NCBI GenBank assembly: GCA_021323555.1
Contig: JAJONP010000097.1
Coordinates: forward strand, 1-7,411
Direction of reading: 5' to 3'
Length of the DNA stretch: 7,411 nucleotides
Origin: Gammaproteobacteria bacterium
Lineage (GTDB): Bacteria; Pseudomonadota; Gammaproteobacteria; DSM-16500
Shown here piece after piece: positions 1 through 5,674 of this stretch (positions within the stretch are counted from its first letter, which is position 1; every line of letters begins with the position of its first letter). The position numbers and the translations under genes are program-made. The notes below the pieces were generated by a model, which was given only the letters and a program-made list of their open reading frames with translations, made no database searches and was not told the origin of the DNA.

Positions 1-192
1 AGACCCTAGCAACAGCCAATGTTTAAACCGCTACAGCTACTGCAACAACAACCCCATTGCAGCCGTAGATCCCAGTGGCTTCAGCTGGTTCAGTGATCTC
101 TGGGATTCCATCCGCGATGCTTTTAAAGATATCTTTCATGGCATTGGGCAAGTATTACGGAATCCTGTTGTCGGACAAATTCTGGAAATTGC
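1..192 (+). repeat. Long direct repeat, copy A (rhs core to pre-toxin)
   Basis: Bases 1-192 match 1801-1992 at 190 of 192 positions. The differences are C64 versus A1864 and T139 versus C1939, and both are synonymous. The offset is 1800 bp, divisible by three, and both copies are read in the same frame. Similarity probably continues to the left outside the window. Identity falls abruptly after base 192, while protein similarity continues to about nt 680. Confidence 0.97.
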
Positions 193-1174
193 GGTAGCAG
201 CTATTGCAGTGGGAACATTAGGACCAGGTGCAACAGCGTTAACTATGTTTGGGCACTTTGCTGGTGCAGCCGCATTTAATGGGGTTGTTAGTTATGCGCA
301 AACAGGTAGTATTGGGCTTGGATTAAAAACAGCAGCATTTACCTTACTGAGCGAATACGCATGGGCGGCGACAGGCGCTAAGCTTGGTGGCGTCCAAAAT
401 GAAATTGCGAATCCCGTTAAATCTACGCTAGCACATGGGATGGTTGGTGGGAGTTTAAATGCTATTGAAGGTGGAAGTTTCAAAAATGGTTTCTTAAGTG
501 CTGCAGTTTCAGAAGCATTAACAGGCCCTGTTCAAAGCATCAAAATCAGTGGTGAACAAAATGCTACTATTATGGCACGTGGTTTAGCTTCTGGTGTTGT
601 TGGCGGAACCGTTGCAGCTGCTACCGGGGGTAACTTTGAAAATGGTATGATGACTTCTGCCATGGCAGAAATCTTCAATGCACAAGATAAAGATGGTGAA
701 AGCATTATAGGAAAATGGTTTAATAGTCTGGTAACAACATATGGACCAGCCGCAGAAAACATTGTAGAAGGCCAGCAAGAGCAAGCAGCGCTTCAAAATA
801 AGCTGATACAAGATCATCCGGTAGCAGCTGCAGGTGCTGGATTTGGTATACTAGCCTTACCTTTTGCATTAGGATCGGGAAGTGCTGTATCTCTTTCTGA
901 TATTTTGATGCCTAACGGAGAATTAATAGGGGAGGCTGGTAGCGACGAAACAATACGTGAGCTATCAGGAGGAGTTCAAGCAGCAGAGAGCATGCTTCAG
1001 AAGCTTACTGACGGGGGTACGTTACTAAATAAGCCAAATTACCCTGGCCAACTTTACTCACTATCTGATGGAGGGTATATAGGATATAGACCAATATCTA
1101 CTTCTGGACCTCCTACTATTGATATTAATGTCCCTGGCCTAGACAACATTACAAAACTGAAATTTTTAGGATGA
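1..1174 (+). CDS. Rhs family polymorphic toxin, C-terminal part (5' end outside window)
   Basis: The frame is open from base 2 to a TGA at 1172-1174, giving 390 residues; the true start lies upstream of the window. It begins inside the Rhs-associated core (DPSNSQCLNRYSYCNNNPIA) and runs through AAVDPSG, which matches the P-x4-D-P-x-G boundary after which Rhs proteins diverge. A hydrophobic, Gly/Ala-rich pre-toxin region follows to about nt 680 and contains HGMVGG, GGSFKNGFLSAA and TGGNFENGMMTSA. From there to the stop the sequence is unrelated to the second rhs copy, so this is the toxin tip of about 164 residues. The tip has a hydrophobic stretch at nt 824-895 and ends in GYRPISTSGPPTIDIN (nt 1082-1129) and TKLKFLG. 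Rhs proteins form a shell that encloses and delivers such tips to neighbouring cells. A nuclease role is a guess from this Arg/Ser/Thr/Asp-rich C-terminal motif; I cannot name the toxin family. A GTG at 209 is an internal codon, not a start. Confidence 0.88.
   Translation, partial: DPSNSQCLNRYSYCNNNPIAAVDPSGFSWFSDLWDSIRDAFKDIFHGIGQVLRNPVVGQILEIAVAAIAVGTLGPGATALTMFGHFAGAAAFNGVVSYAQTGSIGLGLKTAAFTLLSEYAWAATGAKLGGVQNEIANPVKSTLAHGMVGGSLNAIEGGSFKNGFLSAAVSEALTGPVQSIKISGEQNATIMARGLASGVVGGTVAAATGGNFENGMMTSAMAEIFNAQDKDGESIIGKWFNSLVTTYGPAAENIVEGQQEQAALQNKLIQDHPVAAAGAGFGILALPFALGSGSAVSLSDILMPNGELIGEAGSDETIRELSGGVQAAESMLQKLTDGGTLLNKPNYPGQLYSLSDGGYIGYRPISTSGPPTIDINVPGLDNITKLKFLG
632..660 (+). repeat. 29-bp identical island just before the toxin tip, copy A
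   Basis: These 29 bp are identical to 2429-2457 and encode the NFENGMMTSA segment shared by both rhs copies. They lie about 20 bp before the two proteins become unrelated. The surrounding 59 bp (602-660 versus 2399-2457) match at 54 positions. This island sits at the natural joint between pre-toxin and toxin, where a crossover would exchange only the tip. Confidence 0.85.
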
Positions 1175-1180
1175 GCTAAA

Positions 1181-1534
1181 ATGAATGATTATGCGGATTT
1201 AGAAAAAAAAATCTTACAGCTATTATCGGAAGACTGTATTGGTCTCTGGGAGATAATTAGGCTGATAAAAAAAAAGTACCCTGGACTTTCTCCTAAAGAT
1301 ACAAAAGAGATTACTTTGCAATTTATTTTTCAAATGCTTTCTCAAAACATTTTTTATGCAGGTATCCCACAAAAAGATGGCTCATTTGTTTTTTGGGTAG
1401 GTAAACCTGATGAATTGACAAAAAAAATTAAAGAATCTTGGGATACTTTAGATAGCGAGCCAAATATTGGAGAGATAGTTTGGTTTGATATAACTAATGT
1501 AAAAAGAGATGAGCTAAAACAAAGAATAAACTGA
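1181..1534 (+). CDS. Putative immunity protein for the first Rhs toxin
   Basis: This 117-residue protein starts 6 bp after the stop of the first rhs gene, with AGGA at 1168-1171 as a plausible ribosome binding site 9 bp from ATG. It is soluble and charged, with no signal peptide or membrane segment. Residues 1-60 look helical and then turn into a short beta hairpin (FYAGIPQKDGSFVFWVG), a pattern compatible with a winged-helix-like fold, though I only judge this by eye. I do not recognise the family. The immunity role is inferred from the usual Rhs layout, in which the gene immediately after the toxin tip encodes the cognate inhibitor that protects the producing cell. It is much more AT-rich than the rhs core, as expected for a tip-immunity pair acquired as a unit. 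Confidence 0.72.
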   Translation: MNDYADLEKKILQLLSEDCIGLWEIIRLIKKKYPGLSPKDTKEITLQFIFQMLSQNIFYAGIPQKDGSFVFWVGKPDELTKKIKESWDTLDSEPNIGEIVWFDITNVKRDELKQRIN

Positions 1535-1669
1535 TGTCTTAATATTAATAAAAATACAAACCCATATATACAGTTTAATAGATAATTCAATTATATCAAT
1601 TGATTTGTCTTTAAGCGTGGGATAAACAAAGGAGCAAAGTACTGTGATGCTTATATTACTATAGGCTAA
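1535..1669. other. AT-rich spacer between first immunity gene and orphan rhs cassette
   Basis: No gene or clear terminator is visible in these 135 bp. A purine-rich AAAGGAG at 1628-1634 resembles a ribosome binding site, but the GTG at 1644 and ATG at 1647 behind it run into TAG within a few codons. A TAA at 1667-1669 is in the frame of the downstream rhs copy and marks where recognisable rhs coding begins. Confidence 0.6.
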
Positions 1670-1738
1670 ACCAATACCATTCGCTACGGCTTCACCGGCC
1701 AAGAAGAAGTCAACGCCAGTGCTATTGATCTCATCTAC
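1670..1738 (+). other. In-frame rhs core remnant upstream of the first usable ATG
   Basis: The frame of the second rhs copy stays open back to 1670 and reads TNTIRYGFTGQEEVNASAID then LIY, the standard Rhs-associated core text (YGFTGQE, followed by LIYMNGRMYD). It contains no start codon with a ribosome binding site and is closed on the left by TAA at 1667-1669. It is therefore coding sequence left over from a longer rhs gene and is not expected to be translated in place. Confidence 0.8.
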
Positions 1739-2962
1739 ATGAATGGCAGAATGTATGATTCGCACTTAGGCCGATTCCTAAGCGCCGACCCTGTCATCCA
1801 AGACCCTAGCAACAGCCAATGTTTAAACCGCTACAGCTACTGCAACAACAACCCCATTGCAGCAGTAGATCCCAGTGGCTTCAGCTGGTTCAGTGATCTC
1901 TGGGATTCCATCCGCGATGCTTTTAAAGATATCTTTCACGGCATTGGGCAAGTATTACGGAATCCTGTTGTCGGACAAATTCTGGAAATTGCTGCCTGTG
2001 CATTAGCGGTTGCTATGCCTGCAGCAATGTGGAGTGTCGCTATGTTTGAACACTTTGCTTCTGCTGCAGTATTTAGTGGTGTGGTTAGTTACGCGCAAAC
2101 GGGTAGCGTTGGGATAGGGTTACGTACCGCAGCATTTACTCTAATGAGCGAATACGCTTGGGCTGAAACCGGTAATGCCCTAGGTGGCGCAAAAGCAGAA
2201 GCAGCAAGCCCTGTAAAAGCTTCGTTAGTGCATGGCGCTGTGGGCGGTGGGTTAAACGTTATTGAAGGTGGTAGTTTCAAAAATGGTTTTTTAAGCGCAG
2301 CTGCCAGCCAAGCCTTAAGTGGCCCCATTAGTGGCATAGATTCCCAAGGAAAAGGCTGGTCCCCCATCTTCGCCAGAGGCCTTGCCGCAGGCATTGTCGG
2401 CGGAACAGTTGCTGCCGCTACCGGAGGCAACTTTGAAAATGGTATGATGACTTCTGCATTTGCACAAATGTTTAATGACGATGGTCCTGAAAACAAAGGA
2501 ACCAAAGTTGTTGAAGAGCTAGCCGATGGCGCGCTTGATGTTGCTGAAGGTGTTGCGATTGATGTTGTTGGCGTTGCCCTCACTCCAGAAACACTCGGCG
2601 CATCAGATGCTATGGATGTTTATGGCACAGCGAAGATTGTTAAAGGCCTGTCGGAGATGGCGGGAGATGCTGCAGAAGAATCATCGGGCAGTATTGCAGA
2701 GAGGATAGCTAATGGGCATGCCTTTGATAAACATGTTATTAAGCAGGGAGAATTCCCAGGTATTAATAGCCAAGAAGAATTTGCAGATTATATCCAAAAT
2801 GTAATGGATAATCCTTCCAGTACGCGTACACTATCGAATGGAAGAACAGCATATTGGGATGAGGGTTCTGGTACCGTAGTAATTCATAATCCTATCGCTC
2901 AAGATGCTGGAACAGCGTTTAAACCTACGGGGGGAAGGGAATATTTTGATAGGTTGAAATAA
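1739..2962 (+). CDS. Orphan rhs 3' cassette: core end, pre-toxin and second toxin tip (5'-truncated)
   Basis: Read from ATG 1739 this gives 407 residues. The segment from MNGRMYDSHLGRFLSADP to AAVDPSG (residues 1-47) is the C-terminal Rhs-associated core, including the P-x4-D-P-x-G boundary. Residues 48-246 are the pre-toxin region shared with the upstream copy (HGAVGGG, GGSFKNGFLSAA, TGGNFENGMMTSA). Residues 247-407 are a different tip, and its last 87 residues form a compact domain with GHAFDKHV (His327, His332), NGRTAYWDEG (Arg369, Trp373, Asp374), TVVIHNP and GTAFKP. The His pair plus Arg suggests an RNase-like toxin, but I cannot assign the family. ATG 1739 has no Shine-Dalgarno and lies inside a conserved core motif, so it is probably not a real start. 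I read this as a silent, displaced toxin cassette that becomes active when recombined onto the upstream full-length gene. Independent translation cannot be excluded. Confidence 0.82.
   Translation: MNGRMYDSHLGRFLSADPVIQDPSNSQCLNRYSYCNNNPIAAVDPSGFSWFSDLWDSIRDAFKDIFHGIGQVLRNPVVGQILEIAACALAVAMPAAMWSVAMFEHFASAAVFSGVVSYAQTGSVGIGLRTAAFTLMSEYAWAETGNALGGAKAEAASPVKASLVHGAVGGGLNVIEGGSFKNGFLSAAASQALSGPISGIDSQGKGWSPIFARGLAAGIVGGTVAAATGGNFENGMMTSAFAQMFNDDGPENKGTKVVEELADGALDVAEGVAIDVVGVALTPETLGASDAMDVYGTAKIVKGLSEMAGDAAEESSGSIAERIANGHAFDKHVIKQGEFPGINSQEEFADYIQNVMDNPSSTRTLSNGRTAYWDEGSGTVVIHNPIAQDAGTAFKPTGGREYFDRLK
1801..1992 (+). repeat. Long direct repeat, copy B (rhs core to pre-toxin)
   Basis: This is the partner of bases 1-192, with two synonymous differences in 192 bp. 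Crossover between the two copies would remove exactly 1800 bp, including the first toxin tip and its presumed immunity gene. It would join the second tip in frame to the upstream rhs gene. Confidence 0.97.
2429..2457 (+). repeat. 29-bp identical island just before the toxin tip, copy B
   Basis: This island is identical to 632-660. It lies immediately before the point where the second toxin tip diverges from the first. Confidence 0.85.
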
Positions 2963-2985
2963 AAATTTTTTAAAGGTAATTTAAT

Positions 2986-3237
2986 ATGAAAGCAAAGTAC
3001 AAGTGTCCTTGTTGTGGTTACTATACCCTAGAGAGCGAGCCACCCGGTTCTTATAGTCTTTGCCCGGTCTGTTTTTGGGAGGATGATGGCGTTCAGTTTG
3101 AAGATGCGGATTATTGTGGCGGCTCAAATAGAGTAAGCTTAAATAAAGCGCGTAAAAATTTTTTAAAATATGGGGCTTGTGATGAAGAGGCGGTACCCTA
3201 TGTACGAAGTCCCTTACCTTGTGAAATACCACAGTAA
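2986..3237 (+). CDS. CPCC-type cysteine-rich protein, putative immunity protein for the second toxin
   Basis: This 83-residue protein starts 24 bp after the stop of the orphan rhs cassette, with AAAGG at 2972-2976 as ribosome binding site. Its N-terminus reads KCPCCGYYTL (Cys7, Cys9, Cys10), followed by LCPVCFWEDD (Cys26, Cys29), then GGSNRVSLNKAR, NFLKYGA and a C-terminal VRSPLP. This is the layout of the cysteine-rich CPCC family (Pfam Cys_rich_CPCC). The two CxxC-like knuckles suggest a zinc site, which is inference. Small CPCC proteins often follow polymorphic toxin genes, and the position directly behind the GHAFDKHV tip makes it the likely cognate immunity protein. It has no signal peptide and should act in the cytoplasm. 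Length fits the family, so it looks intact even though the toxin gene in front appears silent. Confidence 0.85.
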   Translation: MKAKYKCPCCGYYTLESEPPGSYSLCPVCFWEDDGVQFEDADYCGGSNRVSLNKARKNFLKYGACDEEAVPYVRSPLPCEIPQ

Positions 3238-3355
3238 ATGTTCTAAAATTGAATGCCGTGATTATTGATTTTAATTATGTGTTCGTAATTTTAAGATGCC
3301 GTCATAAATTTATTGGAAGTTGTTAAATTAATAAGTAAGAAAAATAGGATTTATA

Positions 3356-3384
3356 TTGGTAAGGGAAGTTAATTAAAGTATAAT
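3356..3384 (+). promoter_or_regulatory. Sigma-70-like promoter for the candidate borosin operon
   Basis: A -35 element TTGGTA (3356-3361; four of six consensus bases) is separated by 17 bp from a perfect -10 element TATAAT (3379-3384). Transcription would start near 3391, leaving a leader of about 20 nt before the peptide ATG at 3411. I see no obvious operator or riboswitch in such a short leader. Confidence 0.65.
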
Positions 3385-3401
3385 AAAAATAAAAACATAT
3401 T

Positions 3402-3406
3402 GGAGA
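3402..3406 (+). promoter_or_regulatory. Ribosome binding site of the precursor peptide gene
   Basis: GGAGA lies 4 bp before ATG 3411. It supports this start and shows that the small ORF is likely translated as the first gene of the operon. Confidence 0.65.
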
Positions 3407-3410
3407 AATT

Positions 3411-3644
3411 ATGGACGTAATACAGTTTCTTGAAAGGCTTGCTCAAACACCATATCATTTAATGGATTCAGCCATATTAATGGGGGATAAAAGTATCCAA
3501 AATATTCTCCAAGATAAAAACCCTGAAAAGTTAAAAATTTTTTTGCAAAATAGTAATGTTGATTGTGATGCAAATAGAGTTTTTGATTTTTTTCCTGATG
3601 CAAATAAAGTCTTTCGGTTTATAAAGCAATGTGAAGACTTATGA
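3411..3644 (+). CDS. Putative split-borosin precursor peptide (SonA-like)
   Basis: This 77-residue peptide is the first gene of a three-gene operon. Its stop overlaps the start of the methyltransferase gene by ATGA, so the two are probably translationally coupled. Residues 1-48 (FLERLAQTPYHLMDSA then PEKLKIFLQNS) look like a small helical bundle. From memory they align with the borosin-binding domain of Shewanella SonA (FFTQLGQDAQLMEDY, MEKLKTLSGDS), which docks on the enzyme SonM. Residues 49-77 differ in character and carry two tandem 10-residue repeats, DANRVFDFFP and DANKVFRFIK, then a short QCEDL tail. By analogy the C-terminal part would be the core whose backbone amides are methylated. 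The Val-Phe and Phe-Ile/Phe-Phe steps are the most plausible sites, which is inference. There is no signal peptide. The main alternative is a small unrelated partner protein of the enzyme. Size, position and domain pattern favour the precursor role. Confidence 0.8.
   Translation: MDVIQFLERLAQTPYHLMDSAILMGDKSIQNILQDKNPEKLKIFLQNSNVDCDANRVFDFFPDANKVFRFIKQCEDL
3567..3626 (+). repeat. Tandem 2 x 30-bp repeat in the presumed core of the precursor
   Basis: The units 3567-3596 and 3597-3626 encode DANRVFDFFP and DANKVFRFIK. Both begin GATGCAAATA and share A-GT-TT spacing; the differences change Arg to Lys, Asp to Arg, Phe to Ile and Pro to Lys. The pattern DAN[R/K]VFxF is kept. Confidence 0.85.
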
Positions 3645-4414
3645 TAGATCTCCAGCTAACGCTAGTGGGAGTGGGGATTAAATTCCTTTCTCATCTTACA
3701 ACCGAAGCTAAGGTGTATATAGAGAAATCCAAAAAAGTACTTTATCTATTAAATGATCCAGCAATGGAAGCGTGGATTCATAAGCAAAATATAAATGCTG
3801 AAAGTTTGGGCCCGCTTTATAAGAAGCATTTGCTGAGAAGTAAAAGTTATCAGGCAATTTCAGAATATATTATAAAATGTTTAATGGAAGAGAAAGACCT
3901 GTGCGTAGTCTTTTATGGACATCCATCAGTTTTTGCAGAACCAGGACTAGATGCTATAAAAAAAGCGGATGGCCTTGGAATAAGAACAAGAATACTACCG
4001 GGGATTTCGGCAGAAGATTGTTTATTTGCAGATTTGAAAATAGACCCGGGTTCGTCTGGTTGCCAGTCATTTGAGACAACAGATTTTTTAGTTAGACAGC
4101 GTAGGTTTGATCCCTCAAGTCACTTGATCCTCTGGCAAGTTGGTATTATAGGAAATTTGGGCCATACTCAAGTCATCGATAATGAATTTGGTGCTACGGT
4201 TTTAAAAGAATATCTTTCAAAGTGGTATCCTCTGGACCATATGGTAATACTCTACGAGGCATCACAATACCCAAGTTTTGAACCAGTTATCCGCAATATA
4301 AAATTAGAGCAATTACCCAAAGAGAAGTATACAAGCCTAACTACTTTATATATTCCGCCTTATGGCGAGGCTTTATTAGATGGCTCAATGTTACAGTTGT
4401 TAAAATTAGTATGA
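3641..4414 (+). CDS. Split-borosin peptide alpha-N-methyltransferase (SonM-like, TP-methylase family)
   Basis: This 257-residue enzyme belongs to the tetrapyrrole-methylase fold and is predicted to transfer methyl groups from SAM to backbone amides of a peptide. Residues 6-15 (LTLVGVGIKF) are the N-terminal SAM-side glycine loop. Tyr60, Arg66 and Tyr70 (LYKKHLLRSKSYQAIS) align with catalytic Tyr66, Arg72 and Tyr76 of OphMA as I recall it. FYGHPSVF (91-98), LPGISAEDCLFADL (119-132), DPGSSGCQSFE (135-145), DPSSHLILWQVG (157-168), WYPLDH (195-200) and YIPP (237-240) follow borosin methyltransferases closely, especially SonM of Shewanella. Cobalamin or sirohaem methylases and MazG-linked members lack this combination. 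Unlike fungal OphMA, the protein ends soon after YIPP and has no fused core. Its substrate must therefore be supplied in trans, most likely the 77-residue peptide encoded just upstream with a 4-bp overlap. It is cytoplasmic, and SonM-type enzymes work as dimers. Confidence 0.93.
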   Translation: MIDLQLTLVGVGIKFLSHLTTEAKVYIEKSKKVLYLLNDPAMEAWIHKQNINAESLGPLYKKHLLRSKSYQAISEYIIKCLMEEKDLCVVFYGHPSVFAEPGLDAIKKADGLGIRTRILPGISAEDCLFADLKIDPGSSGCQSFETTDFLVRQRRFDPSSHLILWQVGIIGNLGHTQVIDNEFGATVLKEYLSKWYPLDHMVILYEASQYPSFEPVIRNIKLEQLPKEKYTSLTTLYIPPYGEALLDGSMLQLLKLV

Positions 4415-4441
4415 TGTTCTGAGGAATAACACTACTCGTCT

Positions 4442-5674
4442 ATGGAAAAAATACCTTTATATATTAAAAACTATTTAAAAAGCTTCACAGGGCTGCCCCA
4501 AGAGAGTTGGCCAGGAATCCTCTTATGTTTTTTCGAGTCATTTGTTGGCGGAGTTTGCTCGTTCCTTACTCTTTATTTTGTAAATACGTTACATGTCCGA
4601 GTGCCTGTTGTTGGCTTAATGCTTTCTGCTTATGGCATTGGGCGGATTTTAGGTGGTGTTCTAGCGGGAAGGGTAATTGACCTGGTCTCAATCAAATTTA
4701 TATTAATTTTTAGTCTTTTTCTTGAGGGAATATGTTTTATATTGTTATCTTATAACACTAATGTACATATTTTAATAATTGACTTGTTCTTCTTAGGGTT
4801 GGCGATTTATGGTTTTCTAACAGCCAATAACTTATGGGTTGTTGAGCTATGTGGGAATAGTGAAGTTGAAAGATTAAAGAGCATTAATTTGCTATATACA
4901 TGTTCAAACTTAGGCTTAGGTTTGGCGGTTTTATTTTTCGGAGTAATGGCATGGGTTGGCTTTCAATGTATATTCTTTTTTTCTGGCTTTTTATTCCTTG
5001 TTATTTCTATATGGCTTTTATTTTTTAATAAATTAAATTTTCATACGAAAAATATTATTATTACAGATACTAATTGTCAGGTAGAGAATAAAGAGAAAAA
5101 AACCAATATTATTTTATTCCTTGCCTTTGCGTGCTTATTCTTTGCAAGTCTCGTCGTAGTACAGCAAAACGTAACATTTCTTGTTTATTTACAGGAAAGG
5201 TTTCATATTATTAGCTATAAAGAAATTAGCTATCTTGTTGCATTAAACCCAATTTTAATTATTTTATTTCAGACGCCACTCGTCACTTACTTGGGAAAAT
5301 ATAATAAAGTTCTATTAATGGGGATAGGTATCCTTTTCATGGGTAGTGCTTTTCTTTTTTTAAATATATCCGATAATATTGGTTGCGCAATAGTGGCTTG
5401 TATCATTTACACTTTTGGTGAGATGATTTTTTTCACTATCGTTCAATTTGTTATTTATGAAAATACATCTGCCCATAGGAAAGGCACAGGCTTCGGCTTA
5501 TATAGAACAGTTTATGCTTTTGGTGCTGTAGTAGGACCGGCATTAGGGGCTAATATTTATCATCATTTTGGAGGTGACATTCTTTGGAATATTAGTGCTT
5601 CAGTGAGTATTCTTTTGTTTGCTGCTTGTATATATTATTCTCAACAATATACTTTGAACAGGTCAAAGATTTAA
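4442..5674 (+). CDS. MFS transporter, probable exporter of the peptide product
   Basis: This 410-residue, strongly hydrophobic protein has about 12 membrane segments in two halves. The first six lie roughly at residues 24-48, 54-76, 84-103, 108-128, 147-169 and 172-195. After a charged cytoplasmic loop (198-221, with KEKK) six more lie at about 222-243, 262-282, 288-307, 311-335, 350-372 and 379-400. AYGIGRILGGVLAGRVID between TM2 and TM3 is a degenerate MFS motif A, and GTGFGLYRTVYAFGAVVGPALGA near the end is typical of MFS drug exporters. It begins 27 bp after the methyltransferase stop with no terminator between, so it is probably co-transcribed. GAGG at 4421-4424 is rather far (17 bp) from the ATG, but an in-frame TAA at 4427-4429 rules out an earlier start. 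Export of the methylated peptide, or self-protection from it, is inferred from position alone; the substrate is not visible in the sequence. Confidence 0.88.
   Translation: MEKIPLYIKNYLKSFTGLPQESWPGILLCFFESFVGGVCSFLTLYFVNTLHVRVPVVGLMLSAYGIGRILGGVLAGRVIDLVSIKFILIFSLFLEGICFILLSYNTNVHILIIDLFFLGLAIYGFLTANNLWVVELCGNSEVERLKSINLLYTCSNLGLGLAVLFFGVMAWVGFQCIFFFSGFLFLVISIWLLFFNKLNFHTKNIIITDTNCQVENKEKKTNIILFLAFACLFFASLVVVQQNVTFLVYLQERFHIISYKEISYLVALNPILIILFQTPLVTYLGKYNKVLLMGIGILFMGSAFLFLNISDNIGCAIVACIIYTFGEMIFFTIVQFVIYENTSAHRKGTGFGLYRTVYAFGAVVGPALGANIYHHFGGDILWNISASVSILLFAACIYYSQQYTLNRSKI

Larger units (their letters stand above)
3238..3410. other. AT-rich intergenic region separating the Rhs cluster from the peptide operon
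   Basis: These 173 bp hold no gene that I can support. I see no strong GC-rich hairpin with a T-run after the CPCC gene. The right end contains the promoter and ribosome binding site of the following operon. Confidence 0.6.

Noticed and set aside
1628..1669. Ribosome-binding-like AAAGGAG followed by GTG/ATG as a start for the orphan rhs cassette
   Set aside because: The GTG at 1644 and ATG at 1647 are in a different frame and hit TAG within a few codons; the rhs frame itself has TAA at 1667-1669.
1514..1765. 83-codon minus-strand frame across the rhs spacer
   Set aside because: It spans the junction between AT-rich spacer and rhs core antisense, has no convincing ribosome binding site and no recognisable protein character.
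2089..2583. Open frame of 164 codons on the minus strand inside the second rhs copy
   Set aside because: It is antisense to well-supported rhs coding sequence, its product is a low-complexity Ala/Pro/Ser protein, and similar shorter antisense frames occur in the first copy at matching places. It is a shadow of the Gly/Ala-rich pre-toxin codons.
3411..3644. Nif11-type or lanthipeptide precursor instead of a borosin precursor
   Set aside because: No double-glycine leader end, no Ser/Thr/Cys-rich core and no lanthionine, radical-SAM or YcaO enzyme nearby; the only modifying enzyme is a TP-methylase with borosin hallmarks.
3641..4414. Cobalamin or sirohaem biosynthesis methyltransferase
   Set aside because: No tetrapyrrole genes nearby, and the sequence carries the Tyr-Arg-Tyr catalytic set and the GISAED, LWQVG and WYPLDH blocks of borosin enzymes.
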